From: Gemmatimonadota bacterium
GTDB lineage: Bacteria > Gemmatimonadota > Gemmatimonadetes > Gemmatimonadales > GWC2-71-9
NCBI GenBank assembly: GCA_003220975.1
Contig: QHTX01000126.1
Location: 2,815-9,927, forward strand
DNA length: 7,113 bases
Reading direction: 5' to 3'
Shown here: positions 1-4,838 of the stretch, piece by piece
How positions within the stretch are numbered: position 1 is the stretch's first letter
How the letters are laid out: each line of letters begins with the position of its first letter
Translations under genes and position numbers: made by a program
The notes under the pieces: generated by a model
The model's input: the letters and a program-made list of their open reading frames with translations, nothing else
Databases searched by the model: none
What the model was told of the DNA's origin: nothing

Positions 1-512
1 CCCTTGTCCGCGCCGCCGGCGAACGGGTGCGACGCCGTCTTCGCCTGCGCGATCACCGTGTCGACGCGCGGCTGCCCCTTCAGGGCGCGCTCGATCGATT
101 CTTTGGTCGCCCGGTAGTTGAAGTCGAAGATCTTCTTGTCGTTCTTCGCTTCCCAGTGGATGAACACGCCGACCAGGATGCAGTAGTCGTCGACCTTGTC
201 ACGCGGGATCACGCCGGCAGACACGCTGTCCACGACCGCTCGGGCCACCGCCGCCTGCGCCGGGCCGAACATCTGGACGGCCTGCGTGGCACCCTTGATG
301 GTGACCTTGTTGAAGAGGAGCGCGTCGGGCTTTGCCGGCAGGTTCGGACTGACCACGGCCAGGAGGGTGCTATGCCCTTCGCGTTGGTTCGACAAAGCGT
401 TCACGAATGCCTGCCCTGCTGGGCCCGACTTCGACCCGATGATCAAGTCGATGTGGGCGACCTCGTTCCCATCACCTACCAGCGATTCGCCGATGAAGAA
501 GTCCGCTGCCAT
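1..512 (-). CDS. fae: Formaldehyde-activating enzyme (Fae), 3' end cut by window edge
   Basis: Fae (5,6,7,8-tetrahydromethanopterin hydro-lyase) condenses formaldehyde with tetrahydromethanopterin to methylene-H4MPT. This is the entry step of cytoplasmic H4MPT-linked C1 oxidation and formaldehyde detoxification. The 170 complete codons read in the window closely follow the Methylorubrum-type enzyme as I recall it. The N-terminal ESLVGDGNEVAHIDLIIG block (residues 9-26) contains the conserved His20 proposed as catalytic in Fae structural work. NLPAKPDALLFNKVTI lies at 57-72, QAVQMFGPAQ at 77-86, LVGVFIHWEA at 113-122, NYRATK at 132-137 and the terminal HPFA at 162-165. The family is about 170 residues long, so only the last residue or so and the stop should be missing. 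A fused Hps domain, as in some archaea, cannot be formally excluded. The ATG at 512 has a strong Shine-Dalgarno and matches the family start. AT-ending codons cluster in the first 64 codons (14, against 7 in the remaining 106). It is separated from the upstream run by 196 bp and probably has its own promoter. Confidence 0.97.
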   Translation of the reverse strand, partial: MAADFFIGESLVGDGNEVAHIDLIIGSKSGPAGQAFVNALSNQREGHSTLLAVVSPNLPAKPDALLFNKVTIKGATQAVQMFGPAQAAVARAVVDSVSAGVIPRDKVDDYCILVGVFIHWEAKNDKKIFDFNYRATKESIERALKGQPRVDTVIAQAKTASHPFAGGADK

Positions 513-517
513 AACTA

Positions 518-523
518 CCTCCC
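518..523 (-). promoter_or_regulatory. Shine-Dalgarno of fae
   Basis: GGGAGG read on the minus strand, followed by TAGTT and then the ATG at 512. The five-base spacing and near-perfect anti-SD complementarity make it the strongest ribosome-binding site in the window. It fixes the fae start and suggests high translation, which fits an enzyme usually made in abundance in C1-oxidising cells. Confidence 0.85.
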
Positions 524-538
524 GATCCGGATGAGGTG

Positions 539-567
539 CACGAATGTCGCCTGCTGGCTCACGAATG
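539..567 (-). repeat. Direct repeat CATTCGTG x2, 21 bp apart, in the fae leader
   Basis: Two exact copies of the 8-mer CATTCGTG (minus strand) lie at 560-567 and 539-546. Their 21-bp period is two helical turns, so both would face the same side of the DNA. They sit between the candidate promoter and the fae Shine-Dalgarno. Both copies are followed, after two variable bases, by CC. They could form a regulator site or be remnants of a small duplication. The repetition is visible; the function is inferred. Confidence 0.45.
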
Positions 568-581
568 CGGTGTTGAGAGCG

Positions 582-649
582 GCGTGGCTGAGGGGTGTCG
601 GGCGAACCACGCGGTCCCGCCGTCTGCGGGTAGCTCTTACGGAAACCGT
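582..649 (-). other. Inverted repeats in the fae 5' leader (possible structured mRNA leader)
   Basis: Three short dyads occur one after another. ACGG-N3-CCGT lies at 639-649, CCCGC-N5-GCGGG at 616-630, and GCGTGG pairs with CCACGC between 607-612 and 582-587 across a 19-base loop. None is followed by a T-run, so they do not look like intrinsic terminators. If transcription starts near 657, as the candidate promoter predicts, all of them would lie in the fae leader RNA of about 145 nt. Short GC stems also arise by chance in DNA of this composition, so confidence is low. I recognise no known riboswitch class. Confidence 0.3.
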
Positions 650-651
650 AT

Positions 652-688
652 CGATGGGGTGCTAACCTGCCCGCCGCCCCGATGGGTG
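652..688 (-). repeat. Imperfect direct repeat CACCC(C)ATCG flanking the candidate fae promoter
   Basis: CACCCATCG (680-688) and CACCCCATCG (652-661), read on the minus strand, differ by one inserted C and start about 27 bp apart. The first overlaps the end of the TTGACA box and the second covers the predicted transcription start. That is where a pair of operator half-sites would be expected. No regulator gene is nearby in the window to test the idea against. Confidence 0.3.
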
Positions 689-692
689 TCAA
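664..692 (-). promoter_or_regulatory. Candidate sigma-70-type promoter for fae
   Basis: On the minus strand a perfect TTGACA (-35) occupies 692-687. Seventeen bases later comes CAGGTT (664-669), a poor -10 that keeps only part of the TATAAT consensus. The alternative TTAGCA at 665-660 is spaced 21 bp away, which is too far for the usual geometry. The box lies in the only real intergenic gap, correctly oriented for fae, with a predicted start near 657. The -35 match is visible; the promoter activity is inferred. A weak -10 with adjacent repeats would suit an activator-dependent promoter. Confidence 0.4.
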
Positions 693-708
693 GGCCGGCG
701 TTCCAGGG

Positions 709-909
709 CTATTCGGGCGGTGGGCTCCCCGTGGCCGCTAGCCACACCTCGTCCGCGAGCCACTCGAGCCGCTGCTGGGCGTAGTCAAGCTCCGCGGGAG
801 TCATCTGCTTGGCCCGCCGGGCGATGTCGCGCGCGTGCGTCAGCAGGTCGTCCAGCACGTCCCGCAGGGGTCGGTTGCGCCGCCGCTCCGCGCGTGGTCG
901 CGGGCTCAC
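709..909 (-). CDS. Hypothetical small protein (66 aa), coupled to the metallopeptidase
   Basis: I do not recognise a family. The product starts with a strongly basic stretch (residues 2-14, SPRPRAERRRNRP). A predicted helical body follows (about residues 15-58), with alternating charged and hydrophobic residues, LRDVLDDLLTHARDIARRAKQ then TPAELDYAQQRLEWLADEVW, ending in a short GSPPPE tail. There is no signal peptide or membrane segment. The sequence is compatible with a small helical-bundle or hairpin protein that binds a partner or nucleic acid. The GTG start at 909 overlaps the upstream stop as GTGA, the usual mark of translational coupling. The nearest G-rich stretch upstream is too far for a good ribosome site, which also points to coupling. 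The stop is TAG at 711-709. It is the last gene of the run before the fae promoter region. It is likely real because of the coupled start and non-random amphipathic pattern, but a spurious ORF in GC-rich DNA remains possible. Confidence 0.6.
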   Translation of the reverse strand: MSPRPRAERRRNRPLRDVLDDLLTHARDIARRAKQMTPAELDYAQQRLEWLADEVWLAATGSPPPE

Positions 910-1895
910 GCGGTCTGGATCCCGAGCGCGCGCTCGTCGGCCTTCCTGACCTCGTCGGCCGCGGCGCGCAGCGTCGAGGCGAGCCCGTGCTCGGTGAGAT
1001 AGCTCTCGACCAGCCGCAGGCCGAGGTAGTACCCCGCCCGCTCGGGCAGCACCTTACCCCCCATGAGCCGCGCCGCCGGCGTGGTCCCCCCCGAGAGGAA
1101 CCGCAGTCGCAGGCCGAGGCCGCGCTCCTCGAGTAGCGGCGTCACGGCGCGCCGCAGGAACGCGTCGAGCTCGCGGATCCGCCGGTACTGCCGCCGCGTG
1201 TAGCCGCAGTACTCCCACGGCTCGAACCCCGGCGCCACGGCCTGCGCCGCCGCCACCGCGGCTCCCTCGTTCACGAGCAGCTCCCGCAAGGTGGCGCGGC
1301 TCCCCGTGTCCCAGTAGTCGTACGCCCCGCGCAGATCGGCGACCAGCCGTCGCAGGTCGGCCCGGCTGGTGGGCGAAGTGTAGCGCACCGCGTGGGCGAC
1401 CTCGTGCGCGATCCACAGGGGCAGGAGATGCGGCGCGAGCCCCATGCCGTAGGTCTGCGGGTTGGCCCGGCCCGTGAAGTGCTCGAGGCAGATGAATGCG
1501 ATGCCGCGCCCGCCCACGACCAGCTCGCCTGCGTTCGCGGCGCCCACACCGACCATCAGATAGAGGTCCACGGGGCAATCCGCGTCGGCCTGCTCGAGCG
1601 TGCGCTGCAGCGCGTCGTACGCGATCGCCGCCACCTCCACGTCCTCGAGCAGGCGCGTCAGGTCGACGCGGTCGGCCGTGAGCGCCGCCGCGATCACCCG
1701 CTCCGCGTGGGGCGAGGCGGGATCGAGCACGTAGTTGTGCCAGTAGCTCTGGAGGACCGGCTTGTGACGTTCCAGATAATCGTGGTACGCCGCGGCGGGA
1801 TCGGGCGCGGCCACGACCGCGAGAAACTCCGGCACGAGGTTGACGAGCATTGGAGCGGTCGGCCCCAATTTGGGAACCGGCCGCGTCGCTGACAA
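906..1895 (-). CDS. DUF2268-like putative zinc metallopeptidase
   Basis: The 329-residue product carries HEVAH at 164-168, preceded by the hydrophobic LLPLWIA. Forty-two residues after the second His comes LLVNEGAA with Glu210, a suitable third zinc ligand, so this looks like a gluzincin-type site. The N-terminal NLVPEFL (19-25) and C-terminal PERAGYYLGLRLVESYL (284-300) resemble the DUF2268 family of predicted Zn-dependent proteases. The substrate is unknown. No signal peptide or TM segment is evident, so it is probably cytoplasmic. The start is ambiguous. TTG at 1895 lies 7 bp after the upstream stop and has GGTAGG six bases before it. ATG at 1850 would give 314 residues and still keep the conserved region, but has a weaker ribosome site. 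I prefer TTG. Its stop overlaps the GTG of the 66-residue ORF. Directly upstream is the GWxTD protein, so it belongs to a run with a second protease, the rhomboid. Confidence 0.78.
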   Translation of the reverse strand: MSATRPVPKLGPTAPMLVNLVPEFLAVVAAPDPAAAYHDYLERHKPVLQSYWHNYVLDPASPHAERVIAAALTADRVDLTRLLEDVEVAAIAYDALQRTLEQADADCPVDLYLMVGVGAANAGELVVGGRGIAFICLEHFTGRANPQTYGMGLAPHLLPLWIAHEVAHAVRYTSPTSRADLRRLVADLRGAYDYWDTGSRATLRELLVNEGAAVAAAQAVAPGFEPWEYCGYTRRQYRRIRELDAFLRRAVTPLLEERGLGLRLRFLSGGTTPAARLMGGKVLPERAGYYLGLRLVESYLTEHGLASTLRAAADEVRKADERALGIQTA

Positions 1896-1902
1896 GCGCT
1901 GC

Positions 1903-3969
1903 CTACCGCATCACGATCTCCAGGGCGACGGACTCCGCCTTGACATTTCGTGCGAGATCGGTCACGCCCAGGGTCACCCGGTAGCGACCGGCGGGCAGGC
2001 GCCCCGGCTCGAGGACGACCCGCTCGAGCGCGACGTCCGGCGTCGCCACTTCGCGCGTGAACTCGAGCACGACCGCGTGACCGGCGCCGAGTACGCGGTC
2101 GAGGAACGACCGCACCCGCGCGAAGCTGTAGCGCACCAGGTAGCGCGCCACGCCGCGGGCGTCCGCGTCCAGCCCGTAGATCTCGGCGTAGGTCGCGAGC
2201 GGCCGGCCCGCGTCGTACGTCAAGTCGGCGGGCATGGCGGAGAGTGTCGTCTCGCGGTCGGCCGTCGTGTCGGCGGCGCCCAGCGCGAGGCTCGAGAGCG
2301 CGGGGGGACCGGGGGCGGGCGCCGTGAAGTCGGGCACTGTGACGTCGTGCCGCAGTCGGCCGACGGCCCCGGCGGAATCGACGTCGAGCCCGAGGACGTA
2401 TCTCCCGGGGCGGACGCGGAGTCGCAACAGCCCGGGCCCGGTCGCGCGACCCGCGGCGCCGCCGTCCGCGTCCCACAGGACCGCCGCGGCGCTGTCGGGC
2501 GCGGCTCTGTAGTACACGTCGGTGCGCCGGCCGTCCGCCGCGCGGTAGAACGCACCCCACACGCGCGCAGCGAGTGACGCGGGGAGCGTCGTCCGGTCCG
2601 TCACGAGGAGCTGCCGCACACTGGCGAGCTGGTGCGACGTGGCGGGGAAAAAGATGAAGTCGCCGCCGAGCTGGCCGCCCGCGAGCCCTGCCGAGCCGCG
2701 CACGAACGCGATCGTGCGCGGGCCCTCGGGCGTGAAGTACAGCCAGCTCTCGAGGTCGAGCGCGCTCGCGGCGCCGATCGGCTCGGGATGGAGGGGATCG
2801 AGGACGCGGGGTAGCCGCTGGTCCGGCGGGCCGTGCCGCACCCACACCACGCCCCGGGGATCGAGGTGCGTCAGCGCGTCTGACGGCGTCGCGCCCGTGT
2901 CGCCGGCCGCCCGCACGTCGGGCGCCTGCCGCGTCGCGGCGGCCGCCGAGTCGGCCCGCCCCAGGGCACGGGAGCCCCGCGGCTTCCGCACCGGCGTGTT
3001 CCCGACGAGCACGACGAACGAATCGCTGCCCGCCGGCAACGCCGCGAGCAGGTCACGTGCCCCCGTCGCGGCGAGCGCGCGATAGTGCGCGGACCGGCCG
3101 TACAGACCGAGCGGGTGGAGCACGTGAAACTGGCGGCGTGCGTACGACAGGCGGTGAAAGTGCTCGGCGATCCGCTCGTTCTCGGGCGTGACGAGGTTCG
3201 GGTCGCGCTTGCCCCAGAACCACTGGAAGAACGCCCGCGCGTCCCTCGGCGCCGTGGAGTCGAACCGCGCCGCTTCCGCGGGCGAGGCGATCATCCAGAC
3301 CTGGCCCCACAGGGCGCCGGTGGAATCGACGTCCGCGTGTGCGAGCGCCGAGTCGTACCAGGCGTAGCCCGCGGCGTCGTGGCCCGCCTCGAAGCCGGCC
3401 TCGGCGCGCACCAGCCAGAGCGGGACGGACGCCGCCCGCCGGCGGAGCCCCTCCGTGGCGAGCGAGTCGGCGCGCTGCGGCTCCCGGAGGCCCAGCGCCG
3501 CGACCGCGCGTCGCTCCAACGCCGTTGGGTCGTCGGGGTGGCCGGCGAGCGCCCGGTCGAGCCGTCGCCATACGTCGTCGTCGTGATAGAGCGCGGCGAA
3601 GCGGGCCCACGCGTCGCGGTAGTCGCTCTGCAGCGCGAATAACCGGAGCAACGCCTCGCGGGCGATCCACTCGCCGTCGTCGCTCCCGAGCCGGAAGCCC
3701 GCCTCCGCCTGCCGGTACAGCGGCTCCGGGTCTCCCGGTGCCAGGCGGGCGGCCGTGCGGAACTGGGTGAGCGCGTCGTAGCGCCCCACGGTAGGCCAGG
3801 CGAGCCAGACGCGGCCCAACAGCAGGTGAGCGCCGGCGTCGCGCGGGCGCTCGCGCACCAACTGCTCGGCGGCGCGGCGGGCTGCGGGAAGGTCGTGGGC
3901 GGCGAGGAGCGATTCGGCGCGGGTGGCGCCTGGGTCCTGCACGACGAGCCCCAGCAGCAGCGTGACCAC
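1903..3969 (-). CDS. TPR-repeat protein with GWxTD-type domain
   Basis: This is a 688-residue protein with three recognisable parts. Residues 14-215 contain degenerate TPR-like helical pairs (AESLLAAHDLPAARRAAEQLV, then AHLLLGRVWLA and DALTQFRTAARLAPGDPEPLYRQAEAGF). A GWxTD-like core follows, with FFQWFWGKRDPN at 247-258, TPENERIAEHFHRLSYA at 261-277 and DPRGVVWVRHGPPDQ at 370-384. Residues from about 400 to the end are beta-rich, with LESWLYF, then PGRYVLGLDVD and LPAGRYRVTLGVTDLARN, as in an Ig-like or sandwich fold. The residue 325-365 linker is Ala/Arg-rich and probably disordered. GWxTD proteins are common in Gemmatimonadota, Acidobacteriota and Bacteroidota and are usually exported; their function is not established. 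The N-terminus is odd. GTG at 3969 gives only a short hydrophobic stretch (MVTLLLGLVV) with no basic n-region, and the frame closes upstream at the rhomboid TGA, so no longer start exists. An indel in the upstream G-tract could hide the true start. Confidence 0.8.
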   Translation of the reverse strand: MVTLLLGLVVQDPGATRAESLLAAHDLPAARRAAEQLVRERPRDAGAHLLLGRVWLAWPTVGRYDALTQFRTAARLAPGDPEPLYRQAEAGFRLGSDDGEWIAREALLRLFALQSDYRDAWARFAALYHDDDVWRRLDRALAGHPDDPTALERRAVAALGLREPQRADSLATEGLRRRAASVPLWLVRAEAGFEAGHDAAGYAWYDSALAHADVDSTGALWGQVWMIASPAEAARFDSTAPRDARAFFQWFWGKRDPNLVTPENERIAEHFHRLSYARRQFHVLHPLGLYGRSAHYRALAATGARDLLAALPAGSDSFVVLVGNTPVRKPRGSRALGRADSAAAATRQAPDVRAAGDTGATPSDALTHLDPRGVVWVRHGPPDQRLPRVLDPLHPEPIGAASALDLESWLYFTPEGPRTIAFVRGSAGLAGGQLGGDFIFFPATSHQLASVRQLLVTDRTTLPASLAARVWGAFYRAADGRRTDVYYRAAPDSAAAVLWDADGGAAGRATGPGLLRLRVRPGRYVLGLDVDSAGAVGRLRHDVTVPDFTAPAPGPPALSSLALGAADTTADRETTLSAMPADLTYDAGRPLATYAEIYGLDADARGVARYLVRYSFARVRSFLDRVLGAGHAVVLEFTREVATPDVALERVVLEPGRLPAGRYRVTLGVTDLARNVKAESVALEIVMR

Positions 3970-3973
3970 GGTG

Positions 3974-3999
3974 CCCCCCCCCGGGCCCCCCGCCCCCCC
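3974..3999 (-). other. G-tract spacer (G7-C-G6-CCC-G9) just upstream of the GWxTD gene
   Basis: Read on the minus strand, runs of 7, 6 and 9 guanines separated by C and CCC fill nearly all of the 36-bp space between the rhomboid stop (4006) and the GTG start at 3969. The runs can supply four or more GGG blocks, so an intramolecular G-quadruplex is possible in the DNA or in the mRNA. The tract also occupies the ribosome-binding position and would pair with the anti-SD only through G-U wobble. Long homopolymers are prone to slippage and to assembly error. The base runs are visible; the structural and regulatory roles are inferred. Confidence 0.6.
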
Positions 4000-4005
4000 A
4001 GCGGC

Positions 4006-4830
4006 TCAGGCCTTGTCGCGCATCTTGCGGCTCATCTCGCTCAAGAACCGGCGCTCGGCGGGGGTGAGGCTGCCGATGCCGCGCGCCGAGATCTTGTCGA
4101 GCACGCGGTCGATCTCGGCTTGCGCGGGATCGCGCTCGGCCCGACGCGGCTTCCCCATGTCGCTCCCGCGCGCCGCCCGCGCGGGGTGGACGAGCACGCT
4201 GGGCGCGACCGCGCGCCGCAGCTCGCGCTCCGCGCGGCCCAGCCGCCACGCCGCCGTCTTCAGGTAGAGGAACCCGGTCGCGAACCCCCCCAGGTGCGCG
4301 AGGTGCGCCACGCCGCCGCTCGCCGGCGCGAGGGCCAGCGCCAGCGAGATCGCCACGGCGAACGTCACGAGCCACTTCGCGGGGACCGGTGCGGGGAGCG
4401 GGAACACGTAGATCGGCTGGTCGGGCCACGCCCAGGCGAACGCCAGCATCACGCCGTACACGGCGGCCGACGCGCCCACGACCACGTCCAACGGACGGAA
4501 CTGCATCAGCACCAGCGACAGCGCGGCGCCGCCGAGCCCGCACAGCAGATAGTAGAACAGGAACGAGCCGCTCCCCATCCGCTCCTCGACCGGCGACCCG
4601 AAGACGAAGAGCGCCAGCAGGTTGAACGCGAGGTGGAGCAGGTTCGCATGGACGAACATGTAGGTGAGGAAGGTCCACGGCTGCGCGAAGGCGGACAGCG
4701 GCGCGAACCCGAACGTGGCGATGAAGCGGGGGCTCACGAAGATCGTCTCCTGCAGGAGGAAGACGACCAGGTTGGCGACCATCAGCCGCCGCACCCACGG
4801 GGTCATGCCGAACGTCCGCTGCGGGCCCAT
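4006..4830 (-). CDS. Rhomboid-family intramembrane serine protease with cytosolic C-terminal tail
   Basis: The 274-residue membrane protein fits a GlpG-like six-TM rhomboid. TM1 lies around 16-32, TM2 52-78, TM3 88-109, TM4 116-135, TM5 153-168 and TM6 174-191. The signature HANLLHLAFN (61-70) gives the His/His/Asn set of the oxyanion side. GASAAVYG holds the nucleophile Ser121, and AHLGGFATG holds the catalytic His179 of the Ser-His dyad. The residue after Ser121 is Ala where GxSG rhomboids have Gly. The tail (192-274) is basic and ends in VLDKISARGIGSLTPAERRFLSEMSRK, a module I recall from many bacterial rhomboids (DUF6576-like). It cleaves membrane proteins within or near the bilayer; the substrate is unknown. 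The ATG at 4830 follows the ddl stop by 8 bp, and GGGGGA inside the ddl end can act as its ribosome site. The alternative ATG at 4806 lacks one. The longer upstream open frame overlaps ddl and is not coding. Confidence 0.94.
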   Translation of the reverse strand: MGPQRTFGMTPWVRRLMVANLVVFLLQETIFVSPRFIATFGFAPLSAFAQPWTFLTYMFVHANLLHLAFNLLALFVFGSPVEERMGSGSFLFYYLLCGLGGAALSLVLMQFRPLDVVVGASAAVYGVMLAFAWAWPDQPIYVFPLPAPVPAKWLVTFAVAISLALALAPASGGVAHLAHLGGFATGFLYLKTAAWRLGRAERELRRAVAPSVLVHPARAARGSDMGKPRRAERDPAQAEIDRVLDKISARGIGSLTPAERRFLSEMSRKMRDKA

Positions 4831-4838
4831 CAGGTGTC

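Noticed and set aside
616..630. Intrinsic terminator at the CCCGC/GCGGG hairpin
   Set aside because: The stem has only 5 bp and no T-run follows in either direction.
27..665. Plus-strand open frames opposite fae and its leader (27-665, 196-534)
   Set aside because: They are antisense to a clearly conserved Fae, their translations are low-quality, Arg-rich and family-less, and they run through the promoter region.
1694..2845. Minus-strand frame of 383 codons across the GWxTD and metallopeptidase genes
   Set aside because: It is a shifted-frame shadow that spans both genes, and the alternative frames show conserved motifs and coupled starts.
3053..4798. Long minus-strand frame of 581 codons overlapping the GWxTD and rhomboid genes
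   Set aside because: It is the shifted frame of two genes that have clear motifs in the other frame, and its Arg/Ala/Gly-rich translation has no family pattern.
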